From Pedobacter nototheniae (GTDB taxonomy: Bacteria; Bacteroidota; Bacteroidia; Sphingobacteriales; Sphingobacteriaceae): a stretch of DNA of 62,307 nt. The DNA lies in the NCBI RefSeq assembly GCF_004335085.1, contig NZ_RQRS01000031.1, positions 1 to 62,307 of the forward strand, written 5' to 3'. This document shows, piece by piece, positions 38,501-47,584 of this stretch (the stretch's first letter is position 1; each line of letters starts with the position of its first letter). The notes beneath the pieces were generated by a model, which saw nothing but the letters and a program-made list of their open reading frames with translations, made no database searches and was not told where the DNA came from. The translations under genes and the position numbers were made by a program.

Positions 38501-39015
38501 GTTAGGCCAGGGCTCGCATTAACTAAAGCAATTGGCTGATCATCTGAATAAGCTTCTAGTTCTCTAATATCTAATGATGTATTGGTAATGTTTGTGAAGG
38601 TAAACTTATAATACTTGTAAATAATTGTGTTAACTACTGTTGCATCAACTATTCTTTCAGTTGTTGATCTGGTATCAATATCATCCCAGGATACTTTATC
38701 TTGAGAACCCGAAAGTTTAATGGTCATACCGTTATTCGAGGAGTAATAATTATTTATAACGTAATTAACCAACTTGGTAGTCGTATTACATTCAACAATA
38801 AATTCTAATGTTGAAGATGGTGAAGCTCTATATTCGACATCTGTGTTGGTGCTACCATCATTTATAGCTTCAATTTTTCCATAAACTGTAGGCGTAAGGC
38901 AACTTATTTTGACATTGCCTGCTCTAAAAATATTTAGTTGAGCAAAAGCCGAATTGCCGACTAACAGCAAAAAGAATACAACAGTAAATTGCTTTATAAT
39001 ATTTTGAATTTTCAT
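35512..39015 (-). CDS. T9SS-secreted modular surface protein: discoidin-like and fibronectin type III domains
   Basis: 1167 residues. Signal peptide (about 1-25); an N-terminal discoidin-like or F5/8C-like region (about 30-160, NYVINNYYSSNNGMTIKLSGSQDKVSWDDIDTR); a chain of Fn3 modules of about 95 residues, each with WYRIRG/YYRIKA and a YSNVAAIT-type end; a second F5/8C-like domain (about 535-685, DDGGTLAVSADNPGDEQSSKLIDNDIATKW); more Fn3; a possible Ig or PKD-like region; and a C-terminal gliding-motility-type sorting domain (about 1080-1167, VLTPNGDGKNDTWIIFGL, MDRSGRTVF, WDGTFHGSLLPQGGYYYIV). F5/8C domains often bind glycans, so it may hold glycoprotein at the surface for the GH18 enzyme encoded just upstream (16-base gap). 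Confidence 0.88.
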   Translation of the reverse strand: MKIQNIIKQFTVVFFLLLVGNSAFAQLNIFRAGNVKISCLTPTVYGKIEAINDGSTNTDVEYRASPSSTLEFIVECNTTTKLVNYVINNYYSSNNGMTIKLSGSQDKVSWDDIDTRSTTERIVDATVVNTIIYKYYKFTFTNITNTSLDIRELEAYSDDQPIALVNASPGLTGDLAKITWNKISKNGKYEIERSTNGVDFTLISTVTNSDLFYNDSKLQVGTDYWYRIRAVVDDIKRAYSLPVKVTTVDDVLKDAPKLSVTAGSSSLEILLTWSGLNIYTPGQFLLEKSEDGINFTLLKTFDKNAINYLDATCIRNKNYWYRIKGVNYKSSSPYSNVAAITAPSDILVAAPTLTITQGLTGNVANLSWGTLVIYTKGQFQVERSVNGIDFVLIGSVDKNINNYADASLTQSTDYWYRVRGINEVAPSPYSAIVKITTKSDILTLLPTLTATTNTGTNATLKWVYPINTPGSFELEKSTNNIDFKLVGKFDKSISSFIEESLSPNTTYQYRIRGFNYTGYSPYSLIASVTTNGITAAQTDITDDGGTLAVSADNPGDEQSSKLIDNDIATKWLMFNSNVGLNLSATYQPKGSYVVNGYTLTTANDSPSRDPRDWTFSGSNDGNQWVILDTRTQEGGLESRLKKFTYYLTNPGTTAYKFYKINFTNNNGPRDGIRYQIAEWEILGIDANAPVLPANLKVSASTDNSVTLTWNQDVTRPVVSYVIQRSTDGLNYNTLETLAATPLSYTDNNLADGAKYYYRIKAIGNTVTAVTGWSNVAEVTTQTVANRPLSPTFLKITSADEKSVNLTWQDRATDETKYVLQRSEDNITFSDLLTLDANTNSATDKTVWPAKKYYYKILAYKDNIASLFSNTEEVTTPGFNNIPLASVPILTRNICGGIGEESFVIQDLLGGPGNESTQTLKVIEITTDKPDLFSNLSFTPEIKNGYAYFKVIPSGLAKDGDIATISLKVQDNGGTYNYSIDVATIDVKIAFTPATLKITADADITAVPKNKTVILTGETNYPVTTTTYLWDDAPGILGSKNGLTLAVKPVITTTYTLHTTSTMGCTVTSSITLNPADSDLIVSNVLTPNGDGKNDTWIIFGLQKYPENYVKIMDRSGRTVFNTKNYQNDWDGTFHGSLLPQGGYYYIVERNNGEKAFTGTLVIVNSNP

Positions 39016-39031
39016 TTCCGTCTGTATTAAT

Positions 39032-40081
39032 TTAAGGGATAAGTGTGTTATTAATTCCCTGAAGTTCTCTGTTATCTACACAACCGGGTATTACGATCAG
39101 GTCTTTTTTCTTGAGTATTTTCATCCTGCTTCTGCAGTAATTTTCACAATCAGCGTATCTGGCAGGACCAAAATCAAAGTTCATAATTCCTTTATAGCCC
39201 TTATCTAAAAGTGATTGCACATTTGCCTCACTTTGTTGTGAACTCCATTTTTCGCTAAAAAATAATCTGTTAACTGGAAAATTTAATGTGCCATCTGGAA
39301 ATACACTAGAATATGTAGCAGGTGTACCAACATCAGCAACATCTCCCATAAGGAGGTTATTCCATGTTGATTGGTAAGCACCAGCATAAAGATCACAAAT
39401 CACTAATTTCTCAGGCAAAAGTCTTTTAATTTCTGAAACAACCATTACAAATGATGCTGTACTATAATTTGAATTAGCGCTGTACTCATCATCAAATGAT
39501 ATGGCATCCATATCTAGTCTACGCATTTCAGAAGCTACGTGACGGGCAAAATCGGTCGCTTCATCATGTGTCATAAATCCAGTAAAGCTGGCGGCATCAT
39601 GGTTGCCCAACAAATCCATGCCTACTTTTATCCCTTTACTGTGGATGTATTTTACATAACCAGCATTAAGTAAGGCTGTTACTTTATCATTGTAAGTAAT
39701 ATGTGTTTTTCCTGTAGCAGGATCTATATTAATATTTGGAGCAAAAATCATTGCTAAATCCACGAAAGGTGTACCATCTGGAGCAACATAGCAGGTTACG
39801 TTTTTAAAGGATGCATCATTAACTTCTACCCATGCAGCAAACATATTTTTTTTGGTAAGTAAACTGTTTTGGTCTACAATACCTGTAATTTTTGATAGCG
39901 CATTAACTTGATCAATAGAGTCTTTCTTTTGTTTAGCAATTTGCTCTAACCATGCGTTTCTGGATAAGATTGCATCGGTTTGTTTTTGAAGCCCTAATTC
40001 TGGAAATGGTTTCTCCGTAATTACTTTTCTACATGAAGTAATAATTAGTGCGAGTACGATTAAATAAAATAATTTTTTCAT
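39032..40081 (-). CDS. GH18-like endo-beta-N-acetylglucosaminidase lipoprotein
   Basis: A 349-residue lipoprotein (Cys17 in LIITSCRK) of glycoside hydrolase family 18, in the branch with Endo H/Endo F-type enzymes that release N-glycans by cutting GlcNAc-GlcNAc. The active-site strand is RRLDMDAISFDDEYS: Asp192, Ser195, Asp197 and Glu199 correspond to D-x-x-D-x-D-x-E, with Glu199 the likely acid and Asp197 assisting. The second Asp is replaced by Ser195. Other GH18-type strands are GIKVGMDLLGNHD and GIMNFDFGPARY. Surface-anchored, sitting between SusD 4 and the discoidin/Fn3 protein in one operon, so the locus probably targets protein-linked glycans. Confidence 0.8.
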   Translation of the reverse strand: MKKLFYLIVLALIITSCRKVITEKPFPELGLQKQTDAILSRNAWLEQIAKQKKDSIDQVNALSKITGIVDQNSLLTKKNMFAAWVEVNDASFKNVTCYVAPDGTPFVDLAMIFAPNINIDPATGKTHITYNDKVTALLNAGYVKYIHSKGIKVGMDLLGNHDAASFTGFMTHDEATDFARHVASEMRRLDMDAISFDDEYSANSNYSTASFVMVVSEIKRLLPEKLVICDLYAGAYQSTWNNLLMGDVADVGTPATYSSVFPDGTLNFPVNRLFFSEKWSSQQSEANVQSLLDKGYKGIMNFDFGPARYADCENYCRSRMKILKKKDLIVIPGCVDNRELQGINNTLIP

Positions 40082-40153
40082 AACTAATATCTTTGTATTA
40101 TAATTTTAGCTTTTATTAATTTTTATGTGCTTTTACAAATTCAAGTACATAAT

Positions 40154-41758
40154 CTACTTGCCCCACCATACGTTTGCTGTTGGAACATCTTTTCCACCCA
40201 TACGCTGTAAGGCTTCCTGATAATTTGTTGTATTATCTCCATTTTCAGTAAGCGGATAAGTCAATCTGCGAGGGATGGTTGCACCGGTAATATTACCAGG
40301 ATAGTTTACTGGAATTAATGCAGGATAGCCTGTTCTACGATAATTACTCCAACTTTCAGGAAAATCAAAAAGTGTAGCAATCCAATACTGTGAGGCAATA
40401 TCTTCTAAGGCTTTTTCTGGCGATGACTCATTTAGTGGATGCGTATTAATGTAAGCTTGCACTCCAGCGCCCATTGTTAATTCTCCGTTTAATAATTCTA
40501 AACCCTGCATGGCTGCAGTTACGCCATTAGCATAGCTGTCTTTCGCTGTTGAGGCACCAACGTTCCAACCTCTAACTTTTGCCTCAGCTAACAATAATTG
40601 GGTTTGTGAATAAGTAATTACAAAAATTGGTAACTTATTTAACCTGAATACACCTTTTGGTCTGGCATAGTTACCTAATGGTGCGAGATCTGCTCCTGTA
40701 CCTGTGGGCCCTGGATAACCAGGAGCTTTAGTAATGGCTCGGTTTCCGGTTAAATCATAACCATTGGGCATTCCCATTGGTATTTCTGTAACGAAGCTTC
40801 CAGGGGCTGGGATAGTTTTAGTATAAGCAAAGCTTGGAGCGTCAATATTTTCATTATTGGTTAAACCTGCCGAAGCCTTTTCCGTGTATACATACAAGCG
40901 GGGATCATCATTTTTTTTCAAATAATCAATAAATGTAGATGACCAACGTACATCTCCGATATTTGCTTTAAGTGCATTTGAATTTCTGTTTTGAGTAGCA
41001 TCATTTGTGCCGTCTAAATGCAATAACGCATTATCTGCATTGCTATCAAAGGTTTTGCCAGCACATTTCTCTGCATATTGTTGTGCAAGATCAGGCGCAG
41101 CTTTTGTTAAGCGCATAGCGATGCGAAGCATTAAGGAATAGCCAAATTTGCGCCATTGAACTATGTTTCCACTATAAAATAAATCACCAGTTACCTTTCT
41201 TTTACTTTTATCATCACTTAAAGCTAAAATTGCTGTTTCCAGTTTAGGTAGCATGTCTCTGTAAATATCTTCCTGTTTGTCGTATTTTGGATATTGAATA
41301 CCGAGTTTGGCTCTTCCAGCTTCAGAGTAGGGGATATCACCATAAATATCTGTCATCCTTTGCATACTCATTATCCACATAATTCGAGAAACCTGGATTA
41401 GATTGCTATAAGATTCTGCATCTTTTTTTTCTGCTAAAAACTCGGCTTCAAGTAGTTTAGCTGATGCCAGCATACCATTAGTGAAAAAACGATTGTTGGA
41501 AGAATTTAGAAATAAATTGTATTTATCGCCACCACCGTAAGAATCTAATGTGGATGAAAGTACCTGTACCATTGGCGCCAATTCATACAGTTGATCTTCA
41601 GAAATGTTTCCATAATCAAGCTGTGCAGTCGTAAGCAAATAGTTTGGGTCAAAATTATTTTCATTAGATCTGGTCGGATCTATATTTAAATCTTTTTTTA
41701 TGCAGCTGCATAGTGTCAAAATGCCTGCAAATAATATGTATGTTAATTTGGTTTTCAT
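40154..41758 (-). CDS. SusD/RagB-family lipoprotein 4 (SusD-like group 2)
   Basis: 534 residues, lipobox TLCSCIKK with Cys19. The sequence is of the divergent SusD-like group: SNENNFDPNYLLTTAQLDYGN, YSNLIQVSRIMWIMSMQRMTDIYGDIPYSEAG, KWRKFGYSLMLRIAMRL-type helix (here QWRKFGYSLMLRIAMRLTKAAP) and C-terminal FPESWSNYRRTGYPALIPVNYPG. It starts two bases after the SusC 4 stop. Lid of SusC 4, binding the captured glycan. Confidence 0.92.
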   Translation of the reverse strand: MKTKLTYILFAGILTLCSCIKKDLNIDPTRSNENNFDPNYLLTTAQLDYGNISEDQLYELAPMVQVLSSTLDSYGGGDKYNLFLNSSNNRFFTNGMLASAKLLEAEFLAEKKDAESYSNLIQVSRIMWIMSMQRMTDIYGDIPYSEAGRAKLGIQYPKYDKQEDIYRDMLPKLETAILALSDDKSKRKVTGDLFYSGNIVQWRKFGYSLMLRIAMRLTKAAPDLAQQYAEKCAGKTFDSNADNALLHLDGTNDATQNRNSNALKANIGDVRWSSTFIDYLKKNDDPRLYVYTEKASAGLTNNENIDAPSFAYTKTIPAPGSFVTEIPMGMPNGYDLTGNRAITKAPGYPGPTGTGADLAPLGNYARPKGVFRLNKLPIFVITYSQTQLLLAEAKVRGWNVGASTAKDSYANGVTAAMQGLELLNGELTMGAGVQAYINTHPLNESSPEKALEDIASQYWIATLFDFPESWSNYRRTGYPALIPVNYPGNITGATIPRRLTYPLTENGDNTTNYQEALQRMGGKDVPTANVWWGK

Positions 41759-41760
41759 AT

Positions 41761-44700
41761 TTATAGTTTGATATTCAGGTTAAGACCATACATTCTCGTA
41801 CTCGGCAGGCCACCGCCTTCTAAACCTGCATTACCCGGTAAAGAAGAAAAAGAGGCTTCAGGATCGAAATTTTTGGTATGCTTCATTATGGTAAACAGAT
41901 TACGTGTTACCGCCGAAACATTGATAGATCTAAAAAGAGATTTTTGAGGAGTTTTAGGCGTAAAAGTGTAGCCAAATGTTATTTGTCTAAACTTGATAAA
42001 ACTGCCATCAAATACAGACATAGAGGCTACATTGGTCATTAAGCTTTTATAATAATCTTCTGCGCTAACCAAGATATCATTAGGTGTGCCATCTTCTTTA
42101 ACACCTTTTACGATGATACCAGATTCTCTCCCTACAAGAGTTTCTTTATTTAAACCATAATAATTACTTAAGAAATCTGTTGCTGAAAGTACTTTAACCC
42201 CAAACTTATAATCGATTAAGAAAGAGAGATTAAATTTTTTATAGTTGAAATCGTTATTCAAACCACCATAATGCTTTGGTAAACCTGAACCCATAGGTGT
42301 TAAATTGCCCCTCATTGGAATACCACCTGGACCAACAACAATATTTCCACTAGCATCATATTTATAGTCGTACGCCATAATTTGTGCCATAGGCAATCCT
42401 TGTACACTTGCAACATAAGCACCATTACTGTATGGGCCCACTGATGGTCTGTACTGACCTTCTCCCTCTTTTCTTAAAGGTGCAGGATTATCTGTATCAT
42501 CGATTTTTAATAGTTTGTTGTTTACGGTTGTATGATTAATTGAGGCTTTCCAAGAGAAATCTTTTTTATCGATAATTGTACCGCTTAACATCATTTCCAC
42601 ACCTTGATTTTGTGTAGATCCTAAAGGTTGATAACTAGCGAGGTATCCGGAGCTTGGACTAATTCTTTTCCGGATAAGTTCTCCAATCGTTTTTCTATAG
42701 AAATAGGTAAAATCTAAACTCAATCTGTTATTCAATGCTTTTAGCTCCGTTCCAATTTCAAACTCTTTCATCCGGTAAGGTTTTACATTTTCAGGGATAA
42801 CTTCATCGCTCATTTTTCCATACCCTAAATTTTGATTGCTCCCAAGAACATTATAATATACTGATGTCATGTATGGATCAGCCTCACCACTGGTTTGCGC
42901 ATAAGACATTCTTAGCTTGCCAAAATTTAATTGTGGAAGATTTATAAGTCTCGAAAACATAAAGCTGGTTGAAACAGATGGTGTAAAAATTCCTGAGTTT
43001 GTGGTACTGAATTTATCGTACCTTCCTGTTGTACTTAGTGTTATGTAGTTTAAAAAACTAATATCGGCGGTATAGTATGCCGAATTTGTTTGTTTAGCTT
43101 TCGGAGCTTTAATGTTGAAACCTGTGGTTTCTAAATTGGTGAGGATATACAAAAACGGTTGTTTAAAATTACTTCCATTGTTACCTAAATAATCACTATT
43201 ATATTTTCGTATACTTCCACCAAAAGTTGCATCAAGCGTAAATTTTTCTGAAAGTTTTTTAGTGTAACCAGCTAGTAAATCGGCATTCATTTCTTGTGTT
43301 TGTTCTTTGGAAAGCTCATCTATACCGCCACTTCTTTTGTAACCAATTCCCGTTGGTTCTATTTTCGTTACGTTGTCGTTTATTAAATCATAGCCACCAC
43401 GTGCTTGTAAAAACAAAGCTTTTGTAACATCATATCGTAAGGATACGGATGATATAAGTCGTTTTCTTGAGGTATTAGAAATAAGTTTATTGGCTACAAA
43501 CCAAGGATTAGCTTGATATCCATCAGCATTCATTGCCCATTCATAACCACCAAGCTCATCATAACCAGGTTTTAAATAATTCGGATCAATATTTATAGGC
43601 AACAAACCCATTGTAAAATTTGCATTCCTACTCATATCACTAAGGTTAGTTCGCAGCTTAGCAACTTCATCAATATAATTAGTCATTACAGAAAGTTTTA
43701 GCTTTTGCGTAATGTTATGATTGATGTTTAGATTGGCCGTATACCTGGTAAGCCCACTATTTGGTAAAATAGACTGGTTATTCATGTGAGATAGAGAGAA
43801 TCTGAAATTTCCTTTTTCCCCACCGTTTAAAATTGAAACCGTATTGGTAAATGCGGGAGCAATTCTATAAAAATCACTTTGTTGATTTTCTACCGGGCTA
43901 TAAGGATAATATTGGCCATCATAAGAAAGAGCAGGGCTACCATCTAGCATTGCGCCCCAGCTATTTAAGCCAGCAGCAGTTAAATCACCCTTTTCTTTGG
44001 GTTTTACACCTTTAATCCCATGACCATAAGCTTTTTGATAATCTGTATAATTTATCATGCTATTCAGGCTGAAATTTCCGTTATATTCTACTCCAATTCC
44101 CTGCTGGTTTTTTCCACTCTTTGTGGTAATTAGAATTACACCATTAGATGCCCTCGCTCCATATAGTGCTGAAGCTGTTGATCCTTTAAGAACCACGATA
44201 TTTTCAATATCATCAGGATTGATACTCGAAATGCCATCACCCATATCTTGTCCGCCATATACCCCTGCCGAGCCTTTTTGGGTATTATCCATCGGTACAC
44301 CATCAATAACAAATAATGGACCTGTAGATGAACTAAAATTGCTAATTCCCCTTATTAAAATTCGGGCGGATGAACCTGGACCACCACTTACACCACTAAT
44401 ATTTAAACCCGGTACACGACCTTGTAAACTATACGCAATATTTGGTTCTTTTGCTTTTTCTAGTAGGCTACCATCTATTTTAGTTGTGGCATACCCAATT
44501 TTTCGGGCATCTTTTGTAATCCCTAATGCAGTAACCACAACTTCCAGGTTATTGCCTTCAGTTTCTAATAATGTAATGGTTAATTCTCTATCTGACAATG
44601 AAACCGTTTGGGTAATATAACCAACATAAGAAACCTCTATTGATGCTGCTGATGAAGACACTGTTAAGCTAAACTGACCATTTACATCAGTAAAGGTTCC

Positions 44701-45177
44701 GCTTTTGCTTCCGGTAACCCTAATGGATGCACCAACTAAAACACTGCCTGTTTTATCTAATACCTTTCCCTTAATTATTCTGTCAGCAGCATTAGGCTTT
44801 GTATCCACAGAAACACTATCTGCTGCATACAAAAGTATTTTTTGATCAATTACTTTGTAAAGGATATTCTTGTGGCTGAAGATTTTATCAAGTAAATCCT
44901 TTAATTTTAAATTTTTCTCATTTAAAGAGATTTTTGTTTCTGTATAGATGGCATTAGGGCTATACATAAATTTAACTTTAGATTGCCTTTGCACTTCTAT
45001 CAGCACCTGCTTTATTTCCATATTTGTGGCAGTTATACTTACCTGCCTATCCAGTAAATCCTGTGCTTTTGCTTTCCCTGCGTAAACAGATTGGGCAAAT
45101 ACTAAAACAATAATAAGCTGGAATAAAAAGATCCTCAGAGTGGAGGACCAATAAAAGTTTGGTTTGGTTTTTTTCAT
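41761..45177 (-). CDS. SusC/RagA-family transporter 4 with STN signalling domain
   Basis: 1138 residues. Signal peptide (about 15-37), an STN domain (about 45-115, VSITATNMEIKQVLIEVQRQSKVKFMYS to KILLYA), a carboxypeptidase-regulatory-like domain (about 135-215), LEVVVTALGI, plug (about 225-360) and barrel ending GLNLNIKL. The STN domain contacts a FecR-type anti-sigma factor, which is encoded next upstream with its sigma factor; ligand binding outside is thus passed to transcription of this operon. First gene of SusC-SusD-GH18-surface protein-PorP. Confidence 0.93.
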   Translation of the reverse strand: MKKTKPNFYWSSTLRIFLFQLIIVLVFAQSVYAGKAKAQDLLDRQVSITATNMEIKQVLIEVQRQSKVKFMYSPNAIYTETKISLNEKNLKLKDLLDKIFSHKNILYKVIDQKILLYAADSVSVDTKPNAADRIIKGKVLDKTGSVLVGASIRVTGSKSGTFTDVNGQFSLTVSSSAASIEVSYVGYITQTVSLSDRELTITLLETEGNNLEVVVTALGITKDARKIGYATTKIDGSLLEKAKEPNIAYSLQGRVPGLNISGVSGGPGSSARILIRGISNFSSSTGPLFVIDGVPMDNTQKGSAGVYGGQDMGDGISSINPDDIENIVVLKGSTASALYGARASNGVILITTKSGKNQQGIGVEYNGNFSLNSMINYTDYQKAYGHGIKGVKPKEKGDLTAAGLNSWGAMLDGSPALSYDGQYYPYSPVENQQSDFYRIAPAFTNTVSILNGGEKGNFRFSLSHMNNQSILPNSGLTRYTANLNINHNITQKLKLSVMTNYIDEVAKLRTNLSDMSRNANFTMGLLPINIDPNYLKPGYDELGGYEWAMNADGYQANPWFVANKLISNTSRKRLISSVSLRYDVTKALFLQARGGYDLINDNVTKIEPTGIGYKRSGGIDELSKEQTQEMNADLLAGYTKKLSEKFTLDATFGGSIRKYNSDYLGNNGSNFKQPFLYILTNLETTGFNIKAPKAKQTNSAYYTADISFLNYITLSTTGRYDKFSTTNSGIFTPSVSTSFMFSRLINLPQLNFGKLRMSYAQTSGEADPYMTSVYYNVLGSNQNLGYGKMSDEVIPENVKPYRMKEFEIGTELKALNNRLSLDFTYFYRKTIGELIRKRISPSSGYLASYQPLGSTQNQGVEMMLSGTIIDKKDFSWKASINHTTVNNKLLKIDDTDNPAPLRKEGEGQYRPSVGPYSNGAYVASVQGLPMAQIMAYDYKYDASGNIVVGPGGIPMRGNLTPMGSGLPKHYGGLNNDFNYKKFNLSFLIDYKFGVKVLSATDFLSNYYGLNKETLVGRESGIIVKGVKEDGTPNDILVSAEDYYKSLMTNVASMSVFDGSFIKFRQITFGYTFTPKTPQKSLFRSINVSAVTRNLFTIMKHTKNFDPEASFSSLPGNAGLEGGGLPSTRMYGLNLNIKL

Positions 45178-45493
45178 ATGTTATAGCATTTATTTACAGT
45201 GTTTTAACTGAAACGTTTTTGCTTATGAAATGCCCATATCTTTCCCCTTACACTTTAAATTGCCTTAGCCAAAAGACTTATAGCCCAAAGTGAGTATTGG
45301 ATTAAATATCAAACACCATTATTAATGAAATAAACCTTTGTGTTTTTTGCAAAACATCTAACTGGTTAAATGGAGCAGTTAAATGTTTAAATTTTAGTTA
45401 AAAGTTCATCCACGGCAATAACATTTTCAATCAATCAAAAAATGATTATTCACAATTTCTATTGGTTAGAATAGATTTTTGGCAAGGCAATAA
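45178..45493. other. Intergenic region between the FecR gene and SusC 4
   Basis: About 316 bases without a gene. It must contain the sigma-factor-dependent promoter of the SusC 4 operon (minus strand). No dyad promoter of the TACGCA/TGCGTA type is present. Confidence 0.6.
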
Positions 45494-46576
45494 TTAACTA
45501 CAGCCTTTGCCCTTAATAACTATTTCAGTTCCTTTTACTTCATAACTGGCGTTTACGGCTTTACAAAGAATATCCAGTCTGCTGAATAAATTTTGATCCG
45601 AAAGATCGCCAGTGAAAAGACAACGTCTAAAGTTTTCATTTTCAAGCTTGATACTTATACCATAAGTATCTTGTAACATTGGGATGATTGTGGTTAGAGG
45701 GGATGACTCGAACTCGAAATTATAATTTAAGTTTTTATTAGTTTTTGCTATTGTGTTTTGTAGTATTGGCGTTGGTTGCTCAACCAACGTTTTGTTAAAA
45801 GATTTTTTATCTTCAATATATATAACCCTTTGGTTGGGTAAAATAATAACACCTCTAGCCGCTGTACCACGGGCTTTATATTTTATGTTTTCATAAACCT
45901 GTACCTTACCTGTGCGTACATTTACTTCTGTTTTGTTTGTTTTTTTGTCAAAACTAATATTGAAACTAGTGCCTAGTACCTTCGTTATCAGGTTTTCATG
46001 ATACACAAGAAATGGTCTTTTATGATTTTTAGCAACCTCGAAAAAAGCTGCTCCATGTAGGTAAACTTTTCTGTTTTCTACAGCAAAATGCTCAGGATAC
46101 GTTAACTCCGCATGGGGCTGAAGTATAATTATGCTACCATCTTCCAGATGAAGCTTAAGCGCCCGCTCAGAATTATTGGATAAATATTTAGTCTTTCCAG
46201 TAAGTGTCTTAACGTTTGTTAAATAATAGTTGGGAGTCTCTGAAACGAAATATCGAATGCTCAGAAAAATTGCAATAAATAAGGAAGCGGCAATTGCAAT
46301 TTTAACAGCTAACTTATTAAATATTAATTTGTGCGTAGTGATTTTCTTTTTCTTAATACTTAAGAATATTTTTTGAAGTATAACTTCAGATCTATTGTCA
46401 CTTAAATTTTCTCCTGGTAAATCAGAAGATTGAAGATTATTTAATATATGGTCTTTTAAAATAGTATCGTATTCATTTGTAGATGCATACCTAACCAATT
46501 CATCCAGCTCTGCTGTACTGCAAATACCTTCAGTATATTTATTGAGTAATAATTTAATTCTTTGGTTAGCAAGCAT
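45494..46576 (-). CDS. FecR-family anti-sigma factor
   Basis: 360 residues: cytosolic N-terminal anti-sigma part (about 1-90), one membrane helix (about 90-107, KLAVKIAIAASLFIAIFLSI), the FecR periplasmic domain (about 130-240, including KVLGTSFNISFDKKTNKTEVNVRTGKVQVYE) and a C-terminal DUF4974-type domain (about 285-355, NYNFESSPLTTIIPMLQDTYGI-like). It holds the ECF sigma factor encoded just upstream inactive until SusC 4's STN domain signals. Confidence 0.92.
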   Translation of the reverse strand: MLANQRIKLLLNKYTEGICSTAELDELVRYASTNEYDTILKDHILNNLQSSDLPGENLSDNRSEVILQKIFLSIKKKKITTHKLIFNKLAVKIAIAASLFIAIFLSIRYFVSETPNYYLTNVKTLTGKTKYLSNNSERALKLHLEDGSIIILQPHAELTYPEHFAVENRKVYLHGAAFFEVAKNHKRPFLVYHENLITKVLGTSFNISFDKKTNKTEVNVRTGKVQVYENIKYKARGTAARGVIILPNQRVIYIEDKKSFNKTLVEQPTPILQNTIAKTNKNLNYNFEFESSPLTTIIPMLQDTYGISIKLENENFRRCLFTGDLSDQNLFSRLDILCKAVNASYEVKGTEIVIKGKGCS

Positions 46577-46652
46577 TTTACAAAGCTCTTTATATTAGGT
46601 CATTTAAATAATAGACAAGCGGGAAGGATATATGGAGTACATGAATGTAAAA

Positions 46653-47228
46653 TTATTTTCGAAAAAATGTGAAAATGATTATTAATCCTATTTCTCCATA
46701 AGATTTGAAGAAAACTCTTAAGGATTGCAATGCTCTCGAAAAATGTGTTTTAACCGTTAACCGAGAAATTCCAAGTCGTTTTCCTGTTTCTTCATACGAT
46801 AAGTTTTCATTGCGAATTAGATGATAAACTGCCTGTTGCTGTTGTGAGAGTAATTCTAAACCCTCTTGTAAGATTTTCTGATATTGAGCATTTTCAAGCT
46901 TATGATCGGTGTCATTATTTATTTCTTTGCTTTTTTCAAGCTGATAAGCATTATTTACATGCTCTTTGATTACTATTCGCTTGTGATAATTTAAAATCAT
47001 GTTTTTAGTTAACGTGTAAATCCATGATTCAAAGGAGCGGATATTAGTCATGTTTTCTCTATGCTCCCAAACTTTAACGAAAACATTTTGTACAATATCT
47101 TCCGCCAAGAAAGTAGATTTAACATATAAGTATGCAACCTTATATATTTGTTTTCTATGCTGCTGATATAAAATTCGGAATGCATCTTCATTGCCCTTAG
47201 CGAGCAGAGATAATAGGTCGGGCTCCAT
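46653..47228 (-). CDS. ECF-type RNA polymerase sigma-70 factor
   Basis: 191 residues. Region 2 is seen in LYQQHRKQIYKVAYLYVKSTFLAEDIVQNVFVKVWEHRE (about 20-60) and region 4 in LSQQQQAVYHLIRNENLSYEETGKRLGISRLTVKTHFSRALQSLR (about 128-172). The sigma/FecR/STN-SusC order is the standard cell-surface signalling cassette. Expected to drive the SusC 4 operon. The dyad element at 47461-47578 lies upstream but points away from this gene. Confidence 0.95.
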   Translation of the reverse strand: MEPDLLSLLAKGNEDAFRILYQQHRKQIYKVAYLYVKSTFLAEDIVQNVFVKVWEHRENMTNIRSFESWIYTLTKNMILNYHKRIVIKEHVNNAYQLEKSKEINNDTDHKLENAQYQKILQEGLELLSQQQQAVYHLIRNENLSYEETGKRLGISRLTVKTHFSRALQSLRVFFKSYGEIGLIIIFTFFRK

Positions 47229-47460
47229 TCTTTTAACGCACGCCTTTAATATGATTATATAACGATATTTTTACATTCACTGAGCGAACATAAATAATAT
47301 AAATCGATTTACAGACGGATACAGAGAATAATTTAAATATTGAACCATTTCTATTTATATCCTGTTCATTAGCATAAGCACTTTTAGTGGATATTATCCA
47401 AATAGGGAAGTACATTAAACTAAAAATAAGGCTATTTTGAAGGATAAGTTAGTTTTCTAT

Positions 47461-47578
47461 ATACGCAATGTTACTGCAAAACATACTTTGGCTCTGCGTT
47501 AAGTAGCTTAAAATGAGTTGTTTGAGTTTTGGCTGTATATATGCGTATCTAAAATCTTTTAAGATAATGCTATCTATG
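47461..47578 (+). promoter_or_regulatory. Composite dyad promoter, copy 3 (before a candidate small RNA)
   Basis: Left arm ATACGCA-N5-ACTGCA at 47461-47478; right arm (imperfect, GGCTGT-N5-TGCGTAT) at 47531-47548; spacer 52 bp with TTAA at 47499-47502 and AG at 47516-47517; -7-like TATCTATG at 47571-47578, 22 bp after the right arm. All spacings equal copies 1, 2 and 4, so the orientation is to the right although the nearest gene on the left is the sigma factor. Confidence 0.65.
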
Positions 47579-47584
47579 TATATA

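Noticed and set aside
44057..44620. 187-codon plus-strand frame inside SusC 4
   Set aside because: Antisense shadow of the conserved plug region; its Pro/Ile-rich translation has no family resemblance.
47233..47415. 60-codon minus-strand frame upstream of the sigma-factor gene
   Set aside because: It sits where the sigma-factor promoter should be, ends just before that start codon, and has no recognisable features.
47461..47548. Dyad copy 3 as the promoter of the divergent ECF sigma gene
   Set aside because: The spacings to TTAA, AG and the -7-like box match the other copies only in the rightward direction.
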